64,000 bases of DNA from positions 37,969,950-38,033,949 of the forward strand of contig OX463781.1 of assembly GCA_949825025.1 (NCBI GenBank). The letters run 5' to 3'. The DNA is from Siphlonurus alternatus. Lineage: Eukaryota > Arthropoda > Insecta > Ephemeroptera > Siphlonuridae. Under the pieces are notes generated by a model. That model did not search any database and had not been told where the DNA came from. It saw only the letters and a list, made by a program, of their open reading frames with translations. This document shows positions 50,379 to 63,200 of the stretch, one piece after another (position 1 is the first letter of the stretch; each line of letters starts with the position of its first letter). A program made the position numbers and the translations under genes.

Positions 50379-50633
50379 ATAATATTATTATTAAAAAAAA
50401 TTAATAATAAATATAAATATTTATTTATTTATATTTATATATATTTTATATTTTTGTAGATATGTATTATATAAATACATATATAACTATACATATAATA
50501 ATATATATATATAGTTATATAATATTATAACTATATTATAAATGTTATAATAAATATTATAATTTTATATAATTACGGTCCAATAATTAATAATAATTAT
50601 AATAATTAATTAATTTTTCTCTCAATAAAAAAA

Positions 50634-50638
<5 letters not shown>
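50379..50638. other. AT-only spacer in the 2-kb element
   Basis: Almost purely A and T with overlapping TATA and AATAAT units. No other feature is visible. Confidence 0.5.
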
Positions 50639-50718
<80 letters not shown>

Positions 50719-50719
50719 T
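50639..50719. repeat. (TA)n microsatellite
   Basis: About 80 bp of TA dinucleotide interrupted once by a G near 50,700. Confidence 0.9.
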
Positions 50720-50739
50720 TATGTATTTTTTTTTATTGG

Positions 50740-51030
50740 AGGAATTTAATAGCTAGAGCTAGGCCTTGTAGGAGCCATCAATTTCCGTGTGCAGACTACC
50801 AATGCTGAGCTGCATGAGCACGGCCCATGGGTCTGCACGGCCCACGGGCCCGCCCGTGCAGATCCGTGCGCGAGCCCGCAGAACCTAAGCCCGTAAGCCG
50901 TCTCGGCGCCCTCCCTGCTGCTGGTAAAGCTCAAGCTGACCATCCTCACTTGCCTCGCTGCTTGCTGGCGAGCAAGCTAGGTGCAGTCCCGAACAATGGG
51001 ACAATGCACAGTACATCCGAGGAGAAAAAA
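50740..51030. other. GC-rich hairpin island in the 2-kb element
   Basis: An abrupt switch to high GC inside AT-rich DNA. TCTGCACGG (50,832-50,840) pairs with CCGTGCAGA (50,854-50,862) around a C/G loop, and GCTTGCTGGCGAGCAAGC near 50,962-50,979 forms a second perfect stem. Short open frames of 67 to 83 codons exist on both strands but have no recognisable similarity. It may be captured host DNA, a SINE head of unknown type, or a structural part of the element. Confidence 0.4.
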
Positions 51031-51285
51031 ATTCAGCAAGAGGGCTTGTGACAAAGTGGGGAAATATAGTGTGTAATTTTCTTACTTGTAAAGTCCTTAC
51101 AACATTGCTGTACAGTATCCATATTAACTTGTTCATCAGAGAATATATATATAATTAATATTATACAATTAAAAATTAAATATCCTTTAAAGTTTTGTAA
51201 AAATGTTGGAACAAAATTCTTCCAATCAGTATTTTTCGAAACGCAAACGTTGCGCCTCTGGTGGCCGGCTACGTAGCGACAGTCC
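51031..51285. other. Right end of the 2-kb element
   Basis: AT-rich DNA ending in a more GC-rich terminal segment (GCAAACGTTGCG, CTCTGGTGGCCGGC) and the right inverted repeat. The terminus itself contains the palindrome GCTACGTAGC. Confidence 0.5.
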
Positions 51286-54200
51286 TTAAGTTTAAGGGAG
51301 AGAGTTGAAAGTAGTATTGTCAAAGTCTGCTTGACGAGGAGATGCCCTAGCCCTACTAAAAATTGAAATTCGGAGCACTTTTATTTGTAGCTATATTTCA
51401 GAATATTACGTATTCCTTGGATTCTGCTGCATTTAATTAGGTGAAAATGGGTTGAAAGGCATTGTTTCAATAAGGAGCTACTTCTTGATGCGCAAAAAGT
51501 CACATTCGCTACCTTAAAAAAAGTGGAAAAGTGACCCTCCGTGAACATGTGGGGGGGTATTGGTATTTTCAAAGTTTCGTTCCTTATAAGTTTCATGCGG
51601 TTGCAAGGAGAGTTATGTTATATTTTTTTATTAATTCGTCATGGCAAAACAAATCGATTACACTTCTAACACTTTGATTTCGATTCATAACTTCGACATT
51701 TTAAAATTCCAAAAAAGGGGTTTTTCTAACGTAACCAAAATTGCCATCCCATTATCTCAGTTTAAGTTTAAGGGAGGGAGTTGAAAGTAGTATTGTCAAA
51801 GTCTGCTTGACGAGGAGATGCCCTAGCCCTACTAAAAATTGAAATTCGGAGCAATTTTATTTGTAGCTATATTTCAGAATATTACGTATTCCTTGGATTC
51901 TGCTGCATTAAATTAGGTGAAAATGGGTTGAAAGGCCTTGTTTCAATAAGGAGCAACTTCTTGATGCGCAAAAAGTCACATTCGCTACCTTAAAAAAAGT
52001 GGAAAAGTGACCCTCCGTGAACATGTGGGGGGGTATTGGTATTTTCAAAGTTTCGTTCCTTATAAGTTTCATGCGGTTGCAAGGAGAGTTATGTTATATT
52101 TTTTTATTAATTCGTCATGGCAAAACAAATCGATTCCACTTCTAACACTTTGATTTTGATTCATAACTTCGACTTTTTAAAATTCCAAAAAAGGGGTTTT
52201 TCTAACATAACCAAAATTGCCATCCCATTATCTCAGTTTAAGTTTCAGGGAGAGAGTTGAAAGTAGTATTGTCAAAGTCTGCTTGACGAGGACATGCCTT
52301 AGCCCTACTAAAAATTGAAATTCGGAGCACTTTTATTTGTAGCTATATTTCAGAATATTACGTATTTCGTGGATTCTGCTGCATTAAATTAGGTGAAAAT
52401 GGGTTGAAAGGCCTTGTTTCAATAATGAGCAACTTCTTGATGCGCAAAAAGTCACATTCGCTACCTTAAAAAGAGTGGAAAAGTGACCCTCCGTGAACAT
52501 GTGGGGGGGTATTGGTATTTTCAAAGTTTCGTTCCTTATAAGTTTCATGCGGTTGCAAGGAGAGTTATGTTATATTTTTTTATTAATTCGTCATGGCAAA
52601 ACAAATCGATTACACTTCTAACACTTTGATTTCGATTCATAACTTCGACTTTTTAAAATTCCAAAAAAGGGGTTTTTCTATCATAACCAAAATTGCCATC
52701 CCATTATCTCAGTTTAAGTTTAAGGGAGAGAGTTGAAAGTAGTATTGTCAAAGTCTGCTTGACGAGGAGATGCCTTAGCCCTACTAAAAATTGAAATTCG
52801 GAGCACTTTTATTTGTAGCTATATTTCAGAATATTATACGTATTCCTTGGATTCTGCTGCATTAAATTAGGTGAAAATGGGTTGAAAGGCCTTGTTTCAA
52901 TAAGGAGCAACTTCTTGATGCGCAAAAAGTCACATTCGCTATATTAAAAAAAGAGGAAAAGTGACCCACCGTGAACATGTGGGGGGGTATTTGTATTTTC
53001 AAAGTTTCGTTCCTTATAACTTTCTTGCGGTTGCAAGGAGAGTGATGTGATATTTTTTTATTAATTTGTCATGGCAAAACAAATCGATTCCACTTCTAAC
53101 ACTTTGATTTCGATTCATAACTTCGACTTTTTAAAATTCCAAAAAAGGGGTTTTTATAACGTAACCAAAATTGCCATCCCATTATCTCAGTTTAAGTTTA
53201 AGGGAGAGAGTTGAAAGTAGTATTGTCAAAGTCTGCTTTACGAGGAGATGCCCTAGCCCTACTAAAAATTGAAATTATGAGCACTTTTATTTGTAGCTAT
53301 ATTTCAGAATATTACGTATTCCTTGGATTCTGCTGCATTAAATTAGGTGAAAATGGGTTGAAAGGCATTGTTTCAATAAGGAGCTACTTCTTGATGCGCA
53401 AAAAGTCACATTCGCTACCTTAAAAAAAGTGGAAAAGTGACCCTCCGTGAACATGTGGGGGGGTATTGGTATTTTCAAAGTTTCGTTCCTTATAAGTTTC
53501 ATGCGGTTGCAAGGAGAGTTATGTTATATTTTTTTATTAATTCGTCATGGCAAAACAAATCGATTACACTTCTAACACTTTGATTTCGATTCATAACTTC
53601 GACTTTTTAAAATTCCAAAAAAGGGGTTTTTCTATCATAACCAAAATTGCCATCCCATTATCTCAGTTTAAGTTTAAGGGAGAGAGTTGAAAGTAGTATT
53701 GTCAAAGTCTGCTTGACGAGGACATGCCTTAGCCCTACTAAAAATTGAAATTCGGAGCACTTTTATTTGTAGCTATATTTCAGAATATTACGTATTTCGT
53801 GGATTCTGCTGCATTAAATTAGGTGAAAATGGGTTGAAAGGCCTTGTTTCAATAAGGAGCAACTTCTTGATGCGCAAAAAGTCACATTCGCTACCTTAAA
53901 AAAAGTGGAAAAGTGACCCTCCGTGAACATGTGGGGGGGTATTGGTATTTTCAAAGTTTCGTTCCTTATAAGTTTCATGCGGTTGCAAGGAGAGTTATGT
54001 TATATTTTTTTATTAATTCGTCATGGCAAAACAAATCGATTACACTTCTAACACTTTGATTTCGATTCATAACTTCGACTTTTTAAAATTCCAAAAAAGG
54101 GGTTTTTCTATCATAACCAAAATTGCCATCCCATTATCTCAGTTTAAGTTTAAGGGAGAGAGTTGAAAGTAGTATTGTCAAAGTCTGCTTGACGAGGAGA

Positions 54201-57200
54201 TGCCTTAGCCCTACTAAAAATTGAAATTCGGAGCACTTTTATTTGTAGCTATATTTCAGAATATTATACGTATTCCTTGGATTCTGCTGCATTAAATTAG
54301 GTGAAAATGGGTTGAAAGGCCTTGTTTCAATAAGGAGCAACTTCTTGATGCGCAAAAAGTCACATTCGCTATATTAAAAAAAGAGGAAAAGTGACCCACC
54401 GTGAACATGTGGGGGGGTATTTGTATTTTCAAAGTTTCGTTCCTTATAACTTTCTTGCGGTTGCAAGGAGAGTGATGTTATATTTTTTTATTAATTTGTC
54501 ATGGCAAAACAAATCGATTCCACTTCTAACACTTTGATTTCGATTCATAACTTCGACTTTTTAAAATTCCAAAAAAGGGGTTTTTATAACGTAACCAACA
54601 TTGCCATCCCATTATCTCAGTTTAAGTTTAAGGGAGAGAGTTGAAAGTAGTATTGTCAAAGTCTGCTTTACGAGGAGATGCCCTAGCCCTACTAAAAATT
54701 GAAATTCGGAGCACTTTTATTTGTAGCTATATTTCAGAATATTACGTATTCCTTGGATTCTGCTGCATTAAATTAGGTGAAAATGGGTTGAAAGGCATTG
54801 TTTCAATAAGGAGCTACTTCTTGATGCGCAAAAAGTCACATTCGCTACCTTAAAAAAAGTGGAAAAGTGACCCTCCGTGAACATGTGGGGGGTATTGGTA
54901 TTTTCAAAGTTTCGTTCCTTATAAGTTTCATGCGGTTGCAAGGAGAGTTATGTTATATTTTTTTATTAATTCGTCATGGCAAAACAAATCGATTACACTT
55001 CTAACACTTTGATTTCGATTCATAACTTCGACTTTTTAAAATTCCAAAAAAGGGGTTTTTCTATCATAACCAAAATTGCCATCCCATTATCTCAGTTTAA
55101 GTTTAAGGGAGAGAGTTGAAAGTAGTATTGTCAAAGTCTGCTTGACGAGGAGATGCCTTAGCCCTACTAAAAATTGAAATTCGGAGCACTTTTATTTGTA
55201 GCTATATTTCAGAATATTACGTATTCCTTGGATTCTGCTGCATTAAATTAGGTGAAAATGGGTTAAAAGGCCTTGTTTCAATAAGGAGCAACTTCTTGAT
55301 GCGCATAAAGTCACATTCGCTACCTTAAAAAAAGTGGAAAAGTGACCCTCCGTGAACATGTGGGGGGGTATTGGTATTTTCAAAGTTTCGTTCCTTATAA
55401 GTTTCATGCGGTTGCAAGGAGAGTTATGTTATATTTTTTTATTAATTCGTCATGGCAAAACAAATCGATTCCACTTCTAACACTTTGATTTCGATTCATA
55501 ACTTCGACTTTTTAAAATTCCAAAAAAGGGGTTTTTCTAACATAACCAAAATTGCCATCCCATTATCTCAGTTTAAGTTTAAGGGAGAGAGTTGAAAGTA
55601 GTATTGTCAAAGTCTGCTTGACGAGGACATGCCTTAGCCCTACTAAAAATTGAAATTCGGAGCACTTTTATTTGTAGCTATATTTCAGAATATTACGTAT
55701 TTCGTGGATTCTGCTGCATTAAATTAGGTGAAAATGGGTTGAAAGGCCTTGTTTCAATAAGGAGCAACTTCTTGATGCGCAAAAAGTCACATTCGCTACC
55801 TTAAAAAAAGTGGAAAAGTGACCCTCCGTGAACATGTGGGGGGGTATTGGTATTTTCAAAGTTTCGTTCCTTATAAGTTTCATGCGGTTGCAAGGAGAGT
55901 TATGTTATATTTTTTTATTAATTCGTCATGGCAAAACAAATCGATTACACTTCTAACACTTTGATTTCGATTCATAACTTCGACTTTTTAAAATTCCAAA
56001 AAAGGGGTTTTTCTATCATAACCAAAATTGCCATCCCATTATCTCAGTTTAAGTTTAAGGGAGAGAGTTGAAAGTAGTATTGTCAAAGTCTGCTTGACGA
56101 GGAGATGCCTTAGCCCTACTAAAAATTGAAATTCGGAGCACTTTTATTTGTAGCTATATTTCAGAATATTATACGTATTCCTTGGATTCTGCTGCATTAA
56201 ATTAGGTGAAAATGGGTTGAAAGGCCTTGTTTCAATAAGGAGCAACTTCTTGATGCGCAAAAAGTCACATTCGCTATATTAAAAAAAGAGGAAAAGTGAC
56301 CCACCGTGAACATGTGGGGGGGTATTTGTATTTTCAAAGTTTCGTTCCTTATAACTTTCTTGCGGTTGCAAGGAGAGTGATGTTATATTTTTTTATTAAT
56401 TTGTCATGGCAAAACAAATCGATTCCACTTCTAACACTTTGATTTCGATTCATAACTTCGACTTTTTAAAATTCCAAAAAAGGGGTTTTTATAACGTAAC
56501 CAACATTGCCATCCCATTATCTCAGTTTAAGTTTAAGGGAGAGAGTTGAAAGTAGTATTGTCAAAGTCTGCTTTACGAGGAGATGCCCTAGCCCTACTAA
56601 AAATTGAAATTCGGAGCACTTTTATTTGTAGCTATATTTCAGAATATTACGTATTCCTTGGATTCTGCTGCATTAAATTAGGTGAAAATGGGTTGAAAGG
56701 CATTGTTTCAATAAGGAGCTACTTCTTGATGCGCAAAAAGTCACATTCGCTACCTTAAAAAAAGTGGAAAAGTGACCCTCCGTGAACATGTGGGGGGGTA
56801 TTGGTATTTTCAAAGTTTCGTTCCTTATAAGTTTCATGCGGTTGCAAGGAGAGTTATGTTATATTTTTTTATTAATTCGTCATGGCAAAACAAATCGATT
56901 ACACTTCTAACACTTTGATTTCGATTCATAACTTCGACTTTTTAAAATTCCAAAAAAGGGGTTTTTCTATCATAACCAAAATTGCCATCCCATTATCTCA
57001 GTTTAAGTTTAAGGGAGAGAGTTGAAAGTAGTATTGTCAAAGTCTGCTTGACGAGGAGATGCCTTAGCCCTACTAAAAATTGAAATTCGGAGCACTTTTA
57101 TTTGTAGCTATATTTCAGAATATTACGTATTCCTTGGATTCTGCTGCATTAAATTAGGTGAAAATGGGTTAAAAGGCCTTGTTTCAATAAGGAGCAACTT

Positions 57201-60200
57201 CTTGATGCGCATAAAGTCACATTCGCTACCTTAAAAAAAGTGGAAAAGTGACCCTCCGTGAACATGTGGGGGGGTATTGGTATTTTCAAAGTTTCGTTCC
57301 TTATAAGTTTCATGCGGTTGCAAGGAGAGTTATGTTATATTTTTTTATTAATTCGTCATGGCAAAACAAATCGATTCCACTTCTAACACTTTGATTTCGA
57401 TTCATAACTTCGACTTTTTAAAATTCCAAAAAAGGGGTTTTTCTAACATAACCAAAATTGCCATCCCATTATCTCAGTTTAAGTTTAAGGGAGAGAGTTG
57501 AAAGTAGTATTGTCAAAGTCTGCTTGACGAGGACATGCCTTAGCCCTACTAAAAATTGAAATTCGGAGCACTTTTATTTGTAGCTATATTTCAGAATATT
57601 ACGTATTTCGTGGATTCTGCTGCATTAAATTAGGTGAAAATGGGTTGAAAGGCCTTGTTTCAATAAGGAGCAACTTCTTGATGCGCAAAAAGTCACATTC
57701 GCTACCTTAAAAAAAGTGGAAAAGTGACCCTCCGTGAACATGTGGGGGGGTATTGGTATTTTCAAAGTTTCGTTCCTTATAAGTTTCATGCGGTTGCAAG
57801 GAGAGTTATGTTATATTTTTTTATTAATTCGTCATGGCAAAACAAATCGATTCCACTTCTAACTCTTTGATTTCGATTCATAACTTCGACTTTTTAAAAT
57901 TCCAAAAAAGGGGTTTTTCTAACGTAACCAAAATTGCCATGCCATTATCTCAGTTTAAGTTTAAGGGAGGGAGTTGAAAGTAGTATTGTCAAAGTCTGCT
58001 TGACGAGGAGATGCCCTAGCCCTGCTAAAAATTGAAAATCGGAGCACTTTTATTTGTAGCTATATTTCAGAATATTACGTATTCCTTGGATTCTGCTGCA
58101 TTAAATTAGGTGAAAATGGGTTGAAAGGCCTTGTTTCAATAAGGAGCAACTTCTTGATGCGCAAAAAGTCACATTCGCTACCTTAAAAAAAGTGAAAAAG
58201 TGACCCTCCGTGAACATGTGGGGGGGTATTTGTATTTTCAAAGTTTCGTTCCTTATAAGTTTCATGCGGTTGCAAGGAGAGTTATGTTATATTTTTTTAT
58301 TAATTCGTCATGGCAAAACAAATCGATTCCACTTCTAACACTTTGATTTCGATTCATAACTTCGACTTTTTAAAATTCCAAAAAAGGGGTTTTTCTAACA
58401 TAACCAAAATTGCCATCCCATTATCTCAGTTTAAGTTTCAGGGAGAGAGTTGAAAGTAGTATTGTCAAAGTCTGCTTGACGAGGACATGCCTTAGCCCAA
58501 CTAAAAATTGAAATTCGGAGCACTTTTATTTGTAGCTATATTTCAGAATATTACGTATTTCGTGGATTCTGCTGCATTAAATTAGGTGAAAATGGGTTGA
58601 AAGGCCTTGTTTCAACAAGGAGCAACTTCTTGATGCGCAAAAAGTCACATTCACTACCTTAAAAAAAGTGGAAAAGTGACCCTCCGTGAACATGTGGGGG
58701 GGTATTGGTATTTTCAAAGTTTCGTTCCTTATAAGTTTCATGCGGTTGCAAGGAGAGTTATGTTATATTTTTTTATTAATTCGTCATGGCAAAACAAATC
58801 GATTACACTTCTAACACTTTGATTTCGATTCATAACTTCGACTTTTTAAAATTCCAAAAAAGGGGTTTTTCTATCATAACCAAAATTGCCATCCCATTAT
58901 CTCAGTTTAAGTTTAAGGGAGAGAGTTGAAAGTAGTATTGTCAAAGTCTGCTTGACGAGGACATGCCTTAGCCCTACTAAAAATTGAAATTCGGAGCACT
59001 TTTATTTGTAGCTATATTTCAGAATATTACGTATTTCGTGGATTCTGCTGCATTAAATTAGGTGAAAATGGGTTGAAAGGCCTTGTTTCAATAAGGAGCA
59101 ACTTCTTGATGCGCAAAAAGTCACATTCGCTACCTTAAAAAAAGTGGAAAAGTGACCCTCCGTGAACATGTGGGGGGGTATTGGTATTTTCAAAGTTTCG
59201 TTCCTTATAAGTTTCATGCGGTTGCAAGGAGAGTTATGTTATATTTTTTTATTAATTCGTCATGGCAAAACAAATCGATTACACTTCTAACACTTTGATT
59301 TCGATTCATAACTTCGACTTTTTAAAATTCCAAAAAAGGGGTTTTTATAACGTAACCAACATTGCCATCCCATTATCTCAGTTTAAGTTTAAGGGAGAGA
59401 GTTGAAAGTAGTATTGTCAAAGTCTGCTTTACGAGGAGATGCCTTAGCCCTACTAAAAATTGAAATTCGGAGCACTTTTATTTGTAGCTATATTTCAGAA
59501 TATTATACGTATTCCTTGGATTCTGCTGCATTAAATTAGGTGAAAATGGGTTGAAAGGCCTTGTTTCAATAAGGAGCAACTTCTTGATGCGCAAAAAGTC
59601 ACATTCGCTATATTAAAAAAAGAGGAAAAGTGACCCACCGTGAACATGTGGGGGGGAATTTGTATTTTCAAAGTTTCGTTCCTTATAACTTTCTTGCGGT
59701 TGCAAGGAGAGTGATGTTATATTTTTTTATTAATTTGTCATGGCAAAACAAATCGATTCCACTTCTAACACTTTGATTTCGATTCATAACTTCGACTTTT
59801 TAAAATTCCAATAAAGGGGTTTTTATAACGTAACCAAAATTGCCATCCCATTATCTCAGTTTAAGTTTAAGGGAGAGAGTTGAAAGTAGTATTGTCAAAG
59901 TCTGCTTTACGAGGAGATGCCCTAGCCCTACTAAAAATTGAAATTCGGAGCACTTTTATTTGTAGCTATATTTCAGAATATTACGTATTCCTTGGATTCT
60001 GCTGCATTAAATTAGGTGAAAATGGGTTGAAAGGCATTGTTTCAATAAGGAGCTACTTCTTGATGCGCAAAAAGTCACATTCGCTACCTTAAAAAAAGTG
60101 GAAAAGTGACCCTCCGTGAACATGTGGGGGGGTATTGGTATTTTCAAAGTTTCGTTCCTTATAAGTTTCATGCGGTTGCAAGGAGAGTTATGTTATATTT

Positions 60201-63200
60201 TTTTATTAATTCGTCATGGCAAAACAAATCGATTACACTTCTAACACTTTGATTTCGATTCATAACTTCGACTTTTTAAAATTCCAAAAAAGGGGTTTTT
60301 CTATCATAACCAAAATTGCCATCCCATTATCTCAGTTTAAGTTTAAGGGAGAGAGTTGAAAGTAGTATTGTCAAAGTCTGCTTGACGAGGAGATGCCCTA
60401 GCCCTACTAAAAATTGAAATTCGGAGCACTTTTATTTGTAGCTATATTTCAGAATATTACGTATTCCTTGGATTCTGCTGCATTAAATTAGGTGAAAATG
60501 GGTTAAAAGGCCTTGTTTCAATAAGGAGCAACTTCTTGATGCGCATAAAGTCACATTCGCTACCTTAAAAAAAGTGGAAAAGTGACCCTCCGTGAACATG
60601 TGGGGGGGTATTGGTATTTTCAAAGTTTCGTTCCTTATAAGTTTCATGCGGTTGCAAGGAGAGTTATGTTATATTTTTTTATTAATTCTTCATGGCAAAA
60701 CAAATCGATTCCACTTCTAACACTTTGATTTCGATTCATAACTTCGACTTTTTAAAATTCCAAAAAAGGGGTTTTTCTAACATAACCAAAATTGCCATCC
60801 CATTATCTCAGTTTAAGTTTAAGGGAGAGAGTTGAAAGTAGTATTGTCAAAGTCTGCTTGACGAGGACATGCCTTAGCCCTACTAAAAATTGAAATTCGG
60901 AGCACTTTTATTTGTAGCTATATTTCAGAATATTACGTATTTCGTGGATTCTGCTGCATTAAATTAGGTGAAAATGGGTTGAAAGGCCTTGTTTCAATAA
61001 GGAGCAACTTCTTGATGCGCAAAAAGTCACATTCGCTACCTTAAAAAAAGTGGAAAAGTGACCCTCCGTGAACATGTGGGGGGGTATTGGTATTTTCAAA
61101 GTTTCGTTCCTTATAAGTTTCATGCGGTTGCAAGGAGAGTTATGTTATATTTTTTTATTAATTCGTCATGGCAAAACAAATCGATTCCACTTCTAACTCT
61201 TTGATTTCGATTCATAACTTCGACTTTTTAAAATTCCAAAAAAGGGGTTTTTCTAACGTAACCAAAATTGCCATGCCATTATCTCAGTTTAAGTTTAAGG
61301 GAGGGAGTTGAAAGTAGTATTGTCAAAGTCTGCTTGACGAGGAGATGCCCTAGCCCTGCTAAAAATTGAAAATCGGAGCACTTTTATTTGTAGCTATATT
61401 TCAGAATATTACGTATTCCTTGGATTCTGCTGCATTAAATTAGGTGAAAATGGGTTGAAAGGCCTTGTTTCAATAAGGAGCAACTTCTTGATGCGCAAAA
61501 AGTCACATTCGCTACCTTAAAAAAAGTGAAAAAGTGACCCTCCGTGAACATGTGGGGGGGTATTGGTATTTTCAAAGTTTCGTTCCTTATAAGTTTCATG
61601 CGGTTGCAAGGAGAGTTATGTTATATTTTTTTATTAATTCGTCATGGCAAAACAAATCGATTCCACTTCTAACACTTTGATTTCGATTCATAACTTCGAC
61701 TTTTTAAAATTCCAAAAAAGGGGTTTTTCTAACATAACCAAAATTGCCATCCCATTATCTCAGTTTAAGTTTCAGGGAGAGAGTTGAAAGTAGTATTGTC
61801 AAAGTCTGCTTGACGAGGACATGCCTTAGCCCAACTAAAAATTGAAATTCGGAGCACTTTTATTTGTAGCTATATTTCAGAATATTACGTATTTCGTGGA
61901 TTCTGCTGCATTAAATTAGGTGAAAATGGGTTGAAAGGCCTTGTTTCAACAAGGAGCAACTTCTTGATGCGCAAAAAGTCACATTCACTACCTTAAAAAA
62001 AGTGGAAAAGTGACCCTCCGTGAACATGTGGGGGGGTATTGGTATTTTCAAAGTTTCGTTCCTTATAAGTTTCATGCGGTTGCAAGGAGAGTTATGTTAT
62101 ATTTTTTTATTAATTCGTCATGGCAAAACAAATCGATTACACTTCTAACACTTTGATTTCGATTCATAACTTCGACTTTTTAAAATTCCAAAAAAGGGGT
62201 TTTTCTATCATAACCAAAATTGCCATCCCATTATCTCAGTTTAAGTTTAAGGGAGAGAGTTGAAAGTAGTATTGTCAAAGTCTGCTTGACGAGGACATGC
62301 CTTAGCCCTACTAAAAATTGAAATTCGGAGCACTTTTATTTGTAGCTATATTTCAGAATATTACGTATTTCGTGGATTCTGCTGCATTAAATTAGGTGAA
62401 AATGGGTTGAAAGGCCTTGTTTCAATAAGGAGCAACTTCTTGATGCGCAAAAAGTCACATTCGCTACCTTAAAAAAAGTGGAAAAGTGACCCTCCGTGAA
62501 CATGTGGGGGGGTATTGGTATTTTCAAAGTTTCGTTCCTTATAAGTTTCATGCGGTTGCAAGGAGAGTTATGTTATATTTTTTTATTAATTCGTCATGGC
62601 AAAACAAATCGATTACACTTCTAACACTTTGATTTCGATTCATAACTTCGACTTTTTAAAATTCCAAAAAAGGGGTTTTTCTATCATAACCAAAATTGCC
62701 ATCCCATTATCTCAGTTTAAGTTTAAGGGAGAGAGTTGAAAGTAGTATTGTCAAAGTCTGCTTGACGAGGAGATGCCTTAGCCCTACTAAAAATTGAAAT
62801 TCGGAGCACTTTTATTTGTAGCTATATTTCAGAATATTATACGTATTCCTTGGATTCTGCTGCATTAAATTAGGTGAAAATGGGTTGAAAGGCCTTGTTT
62901 CAATAAGGAGCAACTTCTTGATGCGCAAAAAGTCACATTCGCTATATTAAAAAAAGAGGAAAAGTGACCCACCGTGAACATGTGGGGGGGAATTTGTATT
63001 TTCAAAGTTTCGTTCCTTATAACTTTCTTGCGGTTGCAAGGAGAGTGATGTTATATTTTTTTATTAATTTGTCATGGCAAAACAAATCGATTCCACTTCT
63101 AACACTTTGATTTCGATTCATAACTTCGACTTTTTAAAATTCCAAAAAAGGGGTTTTTATAACGTAACCAAAATTGCCATCCCATTATCTCAGTTTAAGT

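Larger units (their letters stand above)
49294..51285. mobile_element. 2-kb non-autonomous TTAA element inserted in the satellite
   Basis: The array stops at CTCAGTTTAA and resumes in exact register at TTAAGTTTAAGGG. TTAA is present on both sides (49,290-49,293 and 51,286-51,289), and removing one TTAA plus 1,992 bp rebuilds a normal monomer. The ends are inverted repeats of 14 bp with two mismatches: GGTCTGTCGCTATG on the left, GGACTGTCGCTACG on the right. The interior is AT-rich and has no transposase frame. It holds a 5S-SINE, a (TA)n tract and a GC-rich island, so it is a composite. TTAA targeting points to a piggyBac-type or Sola-type source enzyme; this is inference. No second copy is seen in the array, so the insertion post-dates the local amplification. 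Confidence 0.8.

Noticed and set aside
50746..51323. Open frames of 67 to 96 codons on both strands
   Set aside because: They lie within or cross the GC-rich island and right end of the TTAA element, overlap one another on opposite strands, and match no transposase motif.
11761..51596. Recurrent minus-strand open frames of 63-71 codons, one per monomer, as a tandem gene family
   Set aside because: The frame is opened or closed by a single common variant: TTTAATT is open, whereas TAAATT gives a stop in the same frame. Most monomers are closed. There is no conserved longer frame, no excess of silent change was seen, and the translation resembles no known domain.
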